DNA of 64,000 bases from Opitutus sp. GAS368 (GCF_900104925.1 NZ_LT629735.1:2512291-2576290), one strand, 5' to 3'. Counted from the first letter of the stretch, positions 10,259-18,113 are shown. Numbers and translations: made by a program. The notes: generated from the letters alone by a model not told the origin.

Positions 10259-10290
10259 ACCTGTCCTGCTGGGCCGGGGCGGCCATTTGG
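10240..10290 (+). terminator. Possible terminator at the end of the glucan operon
   Basis: A GC-rich imperfect hairpin spans the stop codon: the left arm at 10240-10255 (GGCCGCCTCCGGGCCC) can pair with the right arm at 10271-10284 (GGGCCGGGGCGGCC). Only a short T run (ATTTG) follows, so termination is not certain. Confidence 0.4.
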
Positions 10291-10545
10291 GCAGACTTCA
10301 TCCCAGGATCTGGTGTCAAAGACGTGCAGATTCAAGTCCGGTCACAGACACCACTTGGATAAAGATGTTGGGAGGGGCGAAGAGGGATTTTAGTGTTCCT
10401 TGGTGCGAGGAGGACAAATCAACCGAGCTGCTCCTTGGCGCTGGAAATGACGCTTGAATTTAGCAGCGCACAGTTTGCGGAAATTAAGCCGACGTGATGA
10501 TTGGCGGACCGGACAGGCCTTCCTTGACCCCCGGGCTGCGCCACC
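10259..10545. other. Intergenic region with a degenerate tRNA 3'-end-like fragment
   Basis: This 287-nt gap holds no convincing gene. At 10324-10353 there is a stretch that looks like a T-arm plus acceptor end finishing in ACACCA: GCAGA, loop TTCAAGT, then CCGGT. The T-stem has two mismatches and no upstream D or anticodon arm is visible, so it is not a functional tRNA. A 7-bp inverted pair TGGTGTC (10311-10317) / GACACCA (10347-10353) surrounds it. It may be a decayed tRNA end or a chance match. Confidence 0.35.
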
Positions 10546-11772
10546 ATGGCATGGGGAATGAGCCAGGGGCCCGAGCAATCCGCCGCGCAGAACACCGTCA
10601 TGAAGGTGCTGCTGGCGCTGAGCTGCGCCCACCTGATCAACGACACGCTCCAGGCGCTGCTGCCCTCGATTTATCCGGTGCTTAAGGAAACGTATGGGCT
10701 GAACTTCACGCAGATCAGCAATCTCACCCTGACTTATCAAGTGACCGGATCGATTCTCCAGCCCTTGGTTGGATTCTACACGGATCGTCACCCCAAGCCT
10801 TATTCGTTGCCGGTCGGTATGGGGGTGACGCTGATTGGGCTGGTGATGCTCGCTTTGGCGAAGGATTATTTCGCCCTGTGTCTTGCCGCAGGTTGTGTGG
10901 GCGTGGGTTCGTCGTTTTTCCACCCGGAAGCCTCACGGGTGGCACGGATGGCCTCAGGCGGCCAGCACGGGTTGGCCCAGTCCCTGTTTCAGGTGGGTGG
11001 CAATTTCGGCACCTCGCTCGGACCGCTGCTGGCGGCGGCGATCATCACAGTGCACGGCCAGACGAACATCCTGTGGTTCACGTTGCTGGCGCTGGCGGGC
11101 ATCCTCCTGCTGGTCCGGGTGGGCCGGTGGTATCAGCGCAACCTGGGCCTCCTCAAACCCAAGCCGCGCGCCGCGGGCGAGGCCGGGCCGGTGCGGTTGT
11201 CGCGCGGCAAGGTCATGCTGGCCTTAGCGACGCTCGTGGTGCTGGTCTTCTCGAAATATTTCTACCTGATCAGCCTGACGAACTACTACACGTTCTACCT
11301 GATCGATAAGTTCCAGGTTTCCGTGCAGACCTCGCAGATCTGCCTGTTCGTGTTCCTGTTCGCGGTGGCGGCGGGCACGATCATCGGCGGCCCGGTAGGC
11401 GACCGCATCGGGCGCAAGCGGGTCATCTGGATCTCGATCCTCGGGGTCGCGCCGTTCTCGCTGGTGCTGCCGCACCTGGGGCTGGCCGGGACGGTCGTGT
11501 TCACGGTGCTCATCGGCGTGATCCTCGCCTCGGCCTTCTCGGCCATCCTCGTCTACGCGCAGGAACTGGTGCCGGGGAACGTCGGCCTGATCGCCGGCCT
11601 GTTCTTCGGGCTGGCGTTTGGCGCGGCCGGCATCGGTTCGGCGCTGCTCGGCCGGCTGGCGGACCACACCAGCATCCGGACGGTGTTCGAGGTCAGCGCG
11701 TATTTCCCGCTGCTCGGCCTGTTCACCGCGTTCCTGCCCGAGGTGGAGCCGAAGCGGCGAGCGGCGAATTGA
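10546..11772 (+). CDS. MFS transporter, fosmidomycin-resistance (Fsr) type
   Basis: Inner-membrane efflux protein of 408 residues with about 12 membrane spans. The N-terminal ALSCAHLINDTLQALLPSIYP and the internal GSSFFHPEASRVARMASGGQHG and FQVGGNFGTSLGPLLAAA match the fosmidomycin-resistance subfamily closely, as does the second-half GDRIGRKR loop. Two in-frame ATGs (10546 and 10558) could start it; neither has a strong Shine-Dalgarno sequence. It is not obviously linked to the glucan operon upstream. The natural substrate in this organism is unknown. Confidence 0.88.
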   Translation: MAWGMSQGPEQSAAQNTVMKVLLALSCAHLINDTLQALLPSIYPVLKETYGLNFTQISNLTLTYQVTGSILQPLVGFYTDRHPKPYSLPVGMGVTLIGLVMLALAKDYFALCLAAGCVGVGSSFFHPEASRVARMASGGQHGLAQSLFQVGGNFGTSLGPLLAAAIITVHGQTNILWFTLLALAGILLLVRVGRWYQRNLGLLKPKPRAAGEAGPVRLSRGKVMLALATLVVLVFSKYFYLISLTNYYTFYLIDKFQVSVQTSQICLFVFLFAVAAGTIIGGPVGDRIGRKRVIWISILGVAPFSLVLPHLGLAGTVVFTVLIGVILASAFSAILVYAQELVPGNVGLIAGLFFGLAFGAAGIGSALLGRLADHTSIRTVFEVSAYFPLLGLFTAFLPEVEPKRRAAN

Positions 11773-11774
11773 TG

Positions 11775-11855
11775 GTAGGGCGCGGACTCCGCTCCGCGCC
11801 TTCCGTCAGGACATCGCAGCCCGCGCGCGGCGGGCAGCGGAGTGCCCGCCCTACC
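11775..11855. repeat. GTAGGG-type palindromic element (A family variant)
   Basis: Element bounded by GTAGGGCG and CGCCCTACC, containing the words GCGGACTCCGCTCCGCGCC and GGCAGCGGAGTGCCCGCCC. It fills the space between two convergent genes. Its right end supplies the TAG stop (11851-11853, read on the minus strand) of the threonine dehydratase gene. Related copies are at 14160, 14629 and 60736. Confidence 0.75.
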
Positions 11856-12807
11856 TTTTCAGCCACGGCAGCGACTCGAGGTCGACGTTGCCGCCGGTGA
11901 GGATGAGGCCGACGTTCTGGCCGGCGAAGACAAACTTGCGCTCGAGCAGCGCGGCGTAGGGCACGGCGGCGGACGGTTCGATGACCAGGTGGAGCTTCTC
12001 CCACAGCTCGCGCATGGCGGCGACGATGCCCGCCTCGGACACCGTCACGATGTCGTCCACGTATTGCCGGATGATCGGGAGATTGACCTCGCCGGTGCAG
12101 TTGGTGCGTAGGCCGTCGGCGATGGTGGCCGGCGTGGGGATGGCAATGCGCTGCCCGGCGCGGAACGACTGGGCGACGTCGTCGGCGAGCGCCGGCTCGA
12201 CGCCGATGACCCTGATGCCCGGCTTGAGCAGCTTGGCCGCGAGGGCGGTGCCGCAAAGCAGGCCGCCGCCGCCGACCGGGCAAAGGACGAAGTCGAGATC
12301 GGGGACATCCTCCAGCAACTCAATCGTGGCCGTGCCCTGGCCGGCGATGACGCGGAGATCGTCGAACGGGTGCACGAGGGTCGCGCCGGTTTCCGCGGCG
12401 AGTTTGGCGCAGGCCGCCTCGCGGGCGTTCAGGCCGGGTTCGCAGAAGGTGATCCGGCCGCCGAAGCTGGCGACGTTGCGCACCTTGGACTGCGGGGAGC
12501 CGGCGGGCATGACGATGTGGGCCGGGATGCCGCGCAGCCGGGCGGCGCGGGCGAGGGCGGCCGCATGGTTGCCCGAGGAGTGCGTGACGACGCCGCGGGC
12601 GGCCTCGGCGTCGGTCAACGAGAAGACGGCGTTGCACGCGCCGCGCGACTTGAACGCGCCCGCGGCCTGAAGGTTCTCGCACTTGAAGCCCAGCCGGGCC
12701 CCGCGGGCGTCGTCGAGCGCCTCGTTGGTGAGGACGGGCGTCCGCTTGATGTGGGGGCGGATGCGCTCGTGGGCGGCGCGGAGGGTGGCGAGGTCGAGGG
12801 AGGACAT
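11851..12807 (-). CDS. Threonine/serine dehydratase, PLP fold type II
   Basis: PLP enzyme of 318 residues, probably a catabolic or biosynthetic threonine dehydratase (threonine to 2-oxobutyrate and ammonia) or a serine racemase relative. The PLP lysine lies in AAGAFKSRGACNA, the substrate loop in SSGNHAAALA, and the cofactor-phosphate loop in VGGGGLLCG. There is no C-terminal ACT regulatory domain, so it resembles the short, non-allosteric form. The frame runs 15 codons further upstream, but the ATG at 12807 (MSSLDLATL) is the likely start because the extension lies in an inverted-repeat element. The stop codon is supplied by the neighbouring palindromic element. Confidence 0.88.
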   Translation of the reverse strand: MSSLDLATLRAAHERIRPHIKRTPVLTNEALDDARGARLGFKCENLQAAGAFKSRGACNAVFSLTDAEAARGVVTHSSGNHAAALARAARLRGIPAHIVMPAGSPQSKVRNVASFGGRITFCEPGLNAREAACAKLAAETGATLVHPFDDLRVIAGQGTATIELLEDVPDLDFVLCPVGGGGLLCGTALAAKLLKPGIRVIGVEPALADDVAQSFRAGQRIAIPTPATIADGLRTNCTGEVNLPIIRQYVDDIVTVSEAGIVAAMRELWEKLHLVIEPSAAVPYAALLERKFVFAGQNVGLILTGGNVDLESLPWLKR

Positions 12808-12828
12808 AGATGACTCAGAAGAGGAATT

Positions 12829-12906
12829 AACCACGAAGCACACGAAACACACGAAAAAGAAATCACCGACCCGGTAGCTTTAGTGTATTTCGTGTGTTTC
12901 GTGGTG
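12829..12906. repeat. Inverted repeat of CACGAAACACACGAAA type
   Basis: Left arm 12829-12857 (ACCACGAAGCACACGAAACA and on) and right arm 12885-12906 (TTTCGTGTGTTTCGTGGT) are complementary. They separate the divergent dehydratase and VOC genes. The AT-rich, low-complexity arms differ from the GC-rich coding DNA around them. The element lies where both promoters should be. Confidence 0.75.
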
Positions 12907-12957
12907 ACTCTCCGGGAAGGGGTTTGATTTTAAAAGATGCGGAGCTAACCTTCGCGC

Positions 12958-13347
12958 ATGACCGTCAAAAAGCTTCTCCACACCCGGATGCGGGTAAACG
13001 ACATCGAGCGCACGGTGAAATTCTACGAGCAGGCTCTCGGACTGAAAGTGTCGCGGCGGCACACGTCGCCCCGCGGGGCGCAACTGGTGTTTCTGGCGAC
13101 GCCAAACAGCGCCGAGGAAATCGAGATCTGCCAGATGCCGGCCGGCAAATCACCCCCGGTGACGGTGCAGCCGGACCTGATGCACCTCGCCTTTGAGGTG
13201 GACGACATGACGGCGTTCGTCGCCGCGCTCGAGCAAAAGGGCTTCAAGCTCAGCGACGGTCCGAGCGGCGGCAGCACAGGCAATGTGATCGCCTTCATCG
13301 ACGCCCCCGAGGGCTACGAGGTGGAGCTGATCCAGAGGGCGAAGTGA
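12958..13347 (+). CDS. VOC/glyoxalase I-like protein
   Basis: Small cytoplasmic protein of 129 residues with the vicinal-oxygen-chelate fold: two beta-alpha-beta-beta-beta units, beginning LLHTRMRVNDIERTVKFYEQ and again HLAFEVDDMTAFVAAL. Candidate metal ligands are the two His residues at these positions and the Glu in GYEVELIQ. The arrangement resembles lactoylglutathione lyase, which would detoxify methylglyoxal, but many VOC proteins have other substrates. A single gene bounded by repeats on both sides. Confidence 0.85.
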   Translation: MTVKKLLHTRMRVNDIERTVKFYEQALGLKVSRRHTSPRGAQLVFLATPNSAEEIEICQMPAGKSPPVTVQPDLMHLAFEVDDMTAFVAALEQKGFKLSDGPSGGSTGNVIAFIDAPEGYEVELIQRAK

Positions 13348-13360
13348 GCTGTTGCTTTCT

Positions 13361-13410
13361 GTAGGAGCCTGCTTGCAGGCGATTCGAGTCGCTTGTAAAC
13401 AAGCTCCTAC
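13361..13410. repeat. GTAGGAGCCTGC palindromic element
   Basis: Inverted repeat bounded by GTAGGAGC and GCTCCTAC, with inner words CTGCTTGCAGG and CTTGTAAACAAG. It starts 13 nt after the VOC stop and ends on the base before the ATG at 13411. A related hairpin (GAGCCTGC/GCAGGCTC) occurs at 63812-63832. Confidence 0.75.
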
Positions 13411-14163
13411 ATGACTGCGGGTAACCTTGGGACTGAAGTCGGAGACCGTCCGGGAAATCGCTGGGCGGACGCCTGGCCCGACGCGCTGGCCTTCGCCGCG
13501 GGGCTGGGCATGGCGTGGTATTTCAAATGGGAGACACGCGACCTCGTGTGGAGTCTCTGGCTTTCGAGCCTGGTCGTCGGCTATGCGATGATCGTGTGGG
13601 ACATCTTCAGCCCGGGGATGCTCCTTGTGACCAAGGTGTGGGGCGACCGGGCGATGCTTTCCCCCGAGCCCAAGGGGCCGGCCATCGCCGGCGGCGCGGT
13701 GCTGTTGGTGGGCGGGCTCTTCATGCTCGCGTTTTTTACCGTGCACTTTGGCGGGTTTCATTTCGTGCACTCGGTTTTCCTCAACGTGTTCTTCCCGCTG
13801 GGGCCGGTCAAAAACAGCTGGCCCAACGCCGCGCTCTACCTGCAGGTGCTGCGCGACTACTGGCCTTTCGTGCTGGTGGCGGCAGTGGCCGAGCGGAAGG
13901 CCTTCCGGCTCGCCCCGGCAGAACCGGCCGGGCCGGAGGACACCTCGGTCACGGCGGCGGCGATCGCGGCGCGCAAGGCCCGGAATGCCCAGGCGGCGTT
14001 CGCGAGCGGCGGCCTGATGGCGCCGTATAAGAATGTGGTGCGGCTCCACTGCCTGATTTTCTTCTTTGCCGCCGCGCATTTCGCCAAGCTGGACAACTTC
14101 CTGGTCTACGCCGTCGTCTATGCGGTGTATTTCTTCCCGTGGCGGCTGCTGAAGAAAGGGTAG
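13411..14163 (+). CDS. Multi-spanning membrane protein, DUF6498-like
   Basis: Predicted inner-membrane protein of 250 residues with about six hydrophobic segments. The segment FFTVHFGGFHFVHSVFLNVF is characteristic and resembles the DUF6498 family; function is unknown. A polar, Ala-rich loop (about residues 165-205) separates the last two spans. The ATG follows directly after a palindromic element, with no visible Shine-Dalgarno sequence, so the start may be further in. Its TAG stop (14161-14163) lies inside the GTAGGG end of the next repeat. Confidence 0.7.
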   Translation: MTAGNLGTEVGDRPGNRWADAWPDALAFAAGLGMAWYFKWETRDLVWSLWLSSLVVGYAMIVWDIFSPGMLLVTKVWGDRAMLSPEPKGPAIAGGAVLLVGGLFMLAFFTVHFGGFHFVHSVFLNVFFPLGPVKNSWPNAALYLQVLRDYWPFVLVAAVAERKAFRLAPAEPAGPEDTSVTAAAIAARKARNAQAAFASGGLMAPYKNVVRLHCLIFFFAAAHFAKLDNFLVYAVVYAVYFFPWRLLKKG

Positions 14164-14217
14164 GGCGGTGAGTCCCTTCACCGCTGGATTGGCGCGGAGC
14201 GGAGCCCGCGCCCTACC
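14160..14217. repeat. A-family palindromic element, copy 1
   Basis: 58-nt element bounded by GTAGGGCGGTGAGTCCC and GCGCCCTACC, with the inner hairpin GGTGAGTCCCTTCACC. It nearly matches the copies at 14629-14686 and 60736-60793. It provides the TAG stop of the upstream membrane-protein gene and reaches the end of the convergent OGG gene. Confidence 0.85.
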
Positions 14218-15184
14218 GCCCGCCGTGGCGGCGTTCCCACGCGAACAGGTATTGCTGGGCCAGCCCGGCGAGCGGGCCGAAGTGGGCGCGGCCGAAGTGC
14301 GCCACCGGCGCGGGCTTCCAGCCCTCGAGACCATAGCGGCGGGCGAGTGATTTCAGCACCCACGTGTCCACGGGAAAAGCCTCGAGCCGGCCGGCGCCGA
14401 AAAGCAGGACGCAATCGGCGACCTTTTCGCCCACGCCGGGCAGCTCGAGCAGGCGGGTCTTGGCCGCCGGGTAGGGCAGGTGCTCGGTCTCCTCCAGCCA
14501 GCCCGGCCGCGCGGCGATGAACTTCGCCGTGCCGTGGATGTATCTGGCGCGGAAACCGAGCAGGCAGGCGCGGAGTTCCTTTTCGGGAACGGCGGCGAGT
14601 TCGGCCCAGGTCGGCAGGCGGTGGAACGGTAGGGCGGTGAGTCCCTTCGCCGCCGGTTCGGCGCGGAACGGAGTCCGCGCCCTACCGATTTCGGCACCGT
14701 GTCGTTCCGCCAGCAGCGCACACATCTGTTTGATCTGGACGATCTGTTTGGTCGCGCTGCAAAGGAAGCCGAGCAGGGTTTCGCCGAAGGGCTGGCGCAG
14801 GATCCGCAGGCCGGGGAAAGCGGCGAGGCATTGCGCGAGATGGGCGTCGCTGCGCCACGGGAGCGCATCGATGAGCGCGGCCCAGTCGCGGTCGAGTCCG
14901 AGGTAGCGGGGCAGGGCGGAAGCGACGACGGCACGCAACGCCGTGGGCGCGCGCCACTCAAGGGAGTCGTCACGCAGGCGGAGCTGGGCGACGCAACCGG
15001 CCCAGGTGCCGGTCCAGACACGGTGGTCGCTGATTTCCATATCAACGACAGGCGTCGGTGTGGAAACCGACGCCCACCTAAAGCTTTGTCCACCATCCAG
15101 CGTCTCGGCGAGGACGTCCGGCGTCAGACGGAGCGCGAGCGGCTGCCACTCAGACCACGGGACTTGCCTGCCAATGCGTGTCAT
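14213..15184 (-). CDS. 8-oxoguanine DNA glycosylase/AP lyase, OGG1 type, carrying repeat insertions
   Basis: Base-excision repair enzyme of 323 residues that would remove 8-oxoguanine from DNA. The N-terminal domain has LDGGQSFRW, typical of OGG. The helix-hairpin-helix and active site are intact: LPGVGEKVADCVLLF carries the Schiff-base Lys (as in human OGG1 GVGTKVADC) and FPVDTWV the catalytic Asp. Two palindromic elements lie inside the frame without breaking it: one encodes about residues 36-54 (STPTPVVDMEISDHRVW), the other about 167-185 (IGRARTPFRAEPAAKGL). I chose the ATG at 15184, which itself lies in a third repeat; upstream codons are pure repeat. Whether the enlarged protein is active is unknown. 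Confidence 0.85.
   Translation of the reverse strand: MTRIGRQVPWSEWQPLALRLTPDVLAETLDGGQSFRWASVSTPTPVVDMEISDHRVWTGTWAGCVAQLRLRDDSLEWRAPTALRAVVASALPRYLGLDRDWAALIDALPWRSDAHLAQCLAAFPGLRILRQPFGETLLGFLCSATKQIVQIKQMCALLAERHGAEIGRARTPFRAEPAAKGLTALPFHRLPTWAELAAVPEKELRACLLGFRARYIHGTAKFIAARPGWLEETEHLPYPAAKTRLLELPGVGEKVADCVLLFGAGRLEAFPVDTWVLKSLARRYGLEGWKPAPVAHFGRAHFGPLAGLAQQYLFAWERRHGGR
14629..14686. repeat. A-family palindromic element, copy 2, inside the OGG gene
   Basis: Same 58-nt unit as at 14160 (GTAGGGCGGTGAGTCCC ... GCGCCCTACC), here in the coding region of the OGG gene between the KQMCALLAERHG and LPTWAEL segments. The reading frame passes through without a stop. Confidence 0.85.
15023..15078. 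repeat. C-family element, copy 1, inside the OGG gene
   Basis: Two linked palindromes: GTGGTCGCTGATTTCCATAT and GGCGTCGGTGTGGAAACC..GACGCCCACC. The same pair occurs in reverse orientation at 43044-43100, and its first half at 21257-21281. This copy lies in frame within the OGG coding sequence. Confidence 0.8.
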
Positions 15185-15254
15185 TCTGAGCGAAGCGAAG
15201 AATCCATTCTGCCGGCGTCGATCCAACTGGATTCCTCGCTTCGCTCAGAATGAC
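15180..15254. repeat. F-family inverted repeat (GTCATTCTGAGCGAAGCGA)
   Basis: Near-perfect inverted repeat: left arm GTCATTCTGAGCGAAGCGAA from 15180 and right arm TTCGCTTCGCTCAGAATGAC ending at 15254 (allowing one step). A half copy lies at 15746-15772. It separates the OGG gene from the secreted-protein gene and supplies the ATG chosen for OGG. Confidence 0.8.
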
Positions 15255-15262
15255 AGAAGGGG

Positions 15263-15739
15263 TTATTTCGCCGCCGGTTTTTCCCAGAGATAGCTCTTCT
15301 CGGAGGCGAGCACGCGGCCGTCGTCGGCCAGGACCTGCACATACCAGGCGACGGGTTGGGACTTGGCATTCTGCCAGGCCGGACCGGTCAGGCCGAGTTG
15401 GAAGACGGTCGACCCGGGCTTGAGCTCGACGGGGAAGGTCGTGGCGTGTGGCGTCGGCGAGCCCTGCTCGATGAGCTGAAGCTGGAACTGCACGTGGCGC
15501 GTGGCCCCGGGGTTGGCGACGCGGAGCTGGAAGTAGAAGCCGGCGCGCTGTTCGGGGTTGGTGCGCAGCACGGTCTCGCTGCTGGTGTTTTCCCGGCCCG
15601 TGAAGTATTCGGAGATCCGCTTGAAGGAGGCGGCATCACGCCAGCCGGTGAAGACCCGGACGATGGTCAGGTCGGCCGCCGTCGCTGGGGCGGCGGACAG
15701 GGCGAGACAGCAAACGGTGATGACAAATCGGGCGGACAT
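15263..15739 (-). CDS. Secreted protein of unknown function
   Basis: 158-residue protein with a clear signal peptide (MSARFVITVCCLALSAAPATAA, cleavage near residue 22). The mature part looks like a single beta-sandwich: it contains YFTGRENTSSETVLRT, FQLRVANPGATRHVQFQLQL and a C-terminal YVQVLADDGRVLASEKSYLW. I recognise no family. It lies between two F-type repeats and is separated from the lipoprotein gene downstream in transcription (ending 15849 after B1), so co-transcription is not evident. Confidence 0.7.
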   Translation of the reverse strand: MSARFVITVCCLALSAAPATAADLTIVRVFTGWRDAASFKRISEYFTGRENTSSETVLRTNPEQRAGFYFQLRVANPGATRHVQFQLQLIEQGSPTPHATTFPVELKPGSTVFQLGLTGPAWQNAKSQPVAWYVQVLADDGRVLASEKSYLWEKPAAK

Positions 15740-15745
15740 GCGGAT

Positions 15746-15846
15746 GGATTCTTCGCTGCGCTCAGAATGACAAGCAAGTGCGGACTACGCTGCGTAGGGG
15801 CGTGGCTTGACCACGCCCGGGCGCCGACAAGCGGTGTCCCCACACC
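15746..15846. repeat. F half-element followed by B-family element
   Basis: 15746-15772 repeats one arm of the F element (ATTCTTCGCTGCGCTCAGAATGACA). 15794 onward is a B-family unit, GTAGGGGCGTGGCTTGACCACGCCCGGGCGCCG, whose right end has decayed (GTGTCCCCACACC). The better-preserved B copy is at 21282-21331. Together they fill the space before the end of the OppA-like gene. Confidence 0.75.
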
Positions 15847-15848
15847 GG

Positions 15849-17465
15849 CTAAGGTTCCAAGCGGATTTTCTTGTATTGGTAGATGCCGACGGGCGCCGGC
15901 TCCCAACCCTTGACCGAGGGCTGGATGAGGAAGTTCCGCGCGCCGAAGATGAGGGGGGTGACGGGCGCCTGCTCCAGCAGGAGGGCCTCGGCTTGCTGGA
16001 GGAGCTCGTAGCGCTGCTTCGGGTCGACGGTGCGGGCCGCGGCCGCGATGAGCCGATCGTAGGCCGGATCGCCCCAGCCGGTCCAATTGTTGCCGCCGCC
16101 GGTGACAAAGAGGTCGAGAAACGTCACCGGGTCCGCGAAGTCGGCGACCCAGCCGTTGACGCCGATGGTATAGTCGAGGGCCTGCTGGTTCGCGATGGTC
16201 ACCTTCTGCTCGAGCAGGGCGATGCTGATACGGACCCCGAGCTCGCGCAGCCACATGGCTTGGACGGCCTCGACGATCTTGGGCTGAAGTTCGTCGTTGC
16301 GGACCTGGAGTTCGAAGACCGGCAGGCCGGCGCCACCCGGATAGCCGGCCGCGGCGAGCAGGTGGCGGGCTTCGTCGAACCGGGCGGGAACATGCGCACG
16401 CGAATCGTAGCCGGCGGTCGCCGGCGGCACGAAGTGATCGGCCGGGGCCCGCGAGCCGTGCAGCAGGGTGCGCGAGATCGTGTCGCGATCGATCGCCAGC
16501 GAGAGCGCGCGGCGCAATTTGGGGTTGTCGAGCGGCGGCTTGGTGACGTTGAAACGGATGAAGTAGGTCTGGAGGAAGAGATCGGTGCGCAGCCGGGCCG
16601 CGTCGGGTCCTTCCCGGTAGGCGGGGATCTTGGAGAGCGGCAGGTTGTTGGTCAGGTGCAGCTGGCCGGCGCGGAAGTTGCGCTCCTCGACGTCGGGATT
16701 CTCGATCGGGTAGAAGATGATGCCGTTGAGGCGGACGGCGGCGGCGTCCCAGTAGCGCGGGTTTTTCTCGACCACCAGGCGCGAGCCGGGCGTCCACTCC
16801 TTGAGCACAAAGGGCCCGTTGCCGACGAGGTTGCCCGGGCGCGTCCAGGCGCTGGCGCGGTCGGTGAGGGCGCCGAATCTGGCCACGACGCGCGGGTTGA
16901 CGGGATACCACGGGGTCGCGGCGGTGAGGACCGGCAGGTAGGGCGTCGGCCGCTCGAGCGTGATGACGACGGTGCGGGCGTCGGGTGCGGCGAGACCGAG
17001 CGCGGCCGGGTCGGTGACTTTGCCGGCGTTGAAGGCTTCGGCGTTTTTGATCGGGAAGAGCAGGTAGGCGTAAGCCGAGGCGAAGGCCGGTGCGAGGTTG
17101 CGGCGCCAGGATTGCACGAAATCGTCCGCGGTGAGCGGCTCGCCGTTGGACCACTGCAGCCCGGCGCGCAGGTGGAAGGTCCAGGTCAGGCCGTCGGGGG
17201 AACTTTCCCAGCGCTCGGCCGCGCCGGGCGCGGGTTGCGAACTTTGCTCGTCGAGCGCGCACAGGCCCTCGAAAAGCGCGGCCTCAAGGCGCTGGTCGGT
17301 GTAGGCGTTGAGCACGTGCGGATCGAGGCTCTCGGGCTCGGCGCCGTTGCCGACATGGAGGATGCCGGTGCGCGTGCCGATTTCGACCAGGGTCTCCCGG
17401 CGGCTGCAGGCGCCCAAGGCAAGGAAGGAGCAGAGGGCGGTGAACCGGAGGAGGCGCGCAGGCAT
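15849..17465 (-). CDS. OppA-like peptide ABC transporter substrate-binding lipoprotein
   Basis: Extracytoplasmic solute-binding protein family 5, 538 residues, the usual length. The N-terminus MPARLLRFTALCSFLALGAC has a lipobox (LGAC), so it should be lipid-anchored. Family motifs include GAEPESLDPHVLNAYTDQRL near the N-terminus, WTFHLRAGLQWSNGEPLTADDFVQSW, and the ALSLAIDRDTISRTLL helix in the middle. Such proteins bind oligopeptides for an Opp/Dpp permease. No permease or ATPase genes lie next to it in this window, so it may work with a remote transporter or in peptide recycling. Confidence 0.88.
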   Translation of the reverse strand: MPARLLRFTALCSFLALGACSRRETLVEIGTRTGILHVGNGAEPESLDPHVLNAYTDQRLEAALFEGLCALDEQSSQPAPGAAERWESSPDGLTWTFHLRAGLQWSNGEPLTADDFVQSWRRNLAPAFASAYAYLLFPIKNAEAFNAGKVTDPAALGLAAPDARTVVITLERPTPYLPVLTAATPWYPVNPRVVARFGALTDRASAWTRPGNLVGNGPFVLKEWTPGSRLVVEKNPRYWDAAAVRLNGIIFYPIENPDVEERNFRAGQLHLTNNLPLSKIPAYREGPDAARLRTDLFLQTYFIRFNVTKPPLDNPKLRRALSLAIDRDTISRTLLHGSRAPADHFVPPATAGYDSRAHVPARFDEARHLLAAAGYPGGAGLPVFELQVRNDELQPKIVEAVQAMWLRELGVRISIALLEQKVTIANQQALDYTIGVNGWVADFADPVTFLDLFVTGGGNNWTGWGDPAYDRLIAAAARTVDPKQRYELLQQAEALLLEQAPVTPLIFGARNFLIQPSVKGWEPAPVGIYQYKKIRLEP

Positions 17466-17573
17466 GACGGGGAGTTAAACGGCAATTTTACGGTGGGCAA
17501 GGGAAGCGCGGCATATTTCTGTGTCCATGCCCTAATAAACCCCGCCATGATGCGTCTCTGAGGAGCAGGTCTC

Positions 17574-18113
17574 GTGAATATCGAACCGGAAACAACCCAT
17601 GCCAGCCCCGATGCCAGCTCCTTCATGCGGGCGGCGGTGGACCGCCATCAGGCGCCACTGCTGCGCTACGCCACCCGGCTCCTCGGCGGGGATGCCGACC
17701 GCGCGCGCGACGTCGTCCAGGACACCTACGTCAAGCTCATGGCCCAGCCGCCGGCCGAGGTGGACGGCCACGTGGCGGAGTGGCTCTTCACGGTCTGCCG
17801 CAACCGCACGCTCGACGTGCTGCGGAAAGAGGGACGCATGAAACGCTTTGAGGAGGGCCAGGTCGAGCGCCTGACCGCCCCGGAGCCCCGCCCCGGCCGC
17901 ACCCTGGAGCGCGCCGAACAATACGCCGCCGTGCTGAAACTCATCGGCCGGCTGCCCCACAACCAACAGGAGGTCGTCCGGCTGAAATTCCAGAACGGAT
18001 TCAGCTACCAGGAGATCAGCCGCATCACGTCGCTGTCGGTCGGCAACGTCGGCTTCATCCTGCACACCGCCCTCAAGGCCCTGCGGTCCGGGATGGCCGC
18101 GCAGCCGGAATGA
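17574..18113 (+). CDS. ECF-type RNA polymerase sigma factor
   Basis: Sigma-70 family protein of 179 residues with region 2 (ATRLLGGDADRARDVVQDTYVKLM, about residues 35-58) and region 4 (RLPHNQQEVVRLKFQNGFSY followed by the helix-turn-helix EISRITSLSVGNVGFILHTA). It starts at GTG 17574, preceded by AGGAG at 17561-17565. The next gene, 34 nt downstream, has a membrane-anchored anti-sigma-like N-terminus, so the pair probably forms a sigma/regulator unit. The target regulon is unknown. Its TGA stop (18111-18113) touches a G-family purine-rich repeat. Confidence 0.92.
   Translation: MNIEPETTHASPDASSFMRAAVDRHQAPLLRYATRLLGGDADRARDVVQDTYVKLMAQPPAEVDGHVAEWLFTVCRNRTLDVLRKEGRMKRFEEGQVERLTAPEPRPGRTLERAEQYAAVLKLIGRLPHNQQEVVRLKFQNGFSYQEISRITSLSVGNVGFILHTALKALRSGMAAQPE

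Noticed and set aside
10311-10353. tRNA gene
   Set aside because: Only a T-arm and acceptor-like end with stem mismatches are present; there are no D or anticodon arms.
15807-17561. 584-codon plus-strand open frame
   Set aside because: It is antisense to the OppA-like gene, whose lipobox and family motifs are clear. Long antisense frames are expected in GC-rich DNA.
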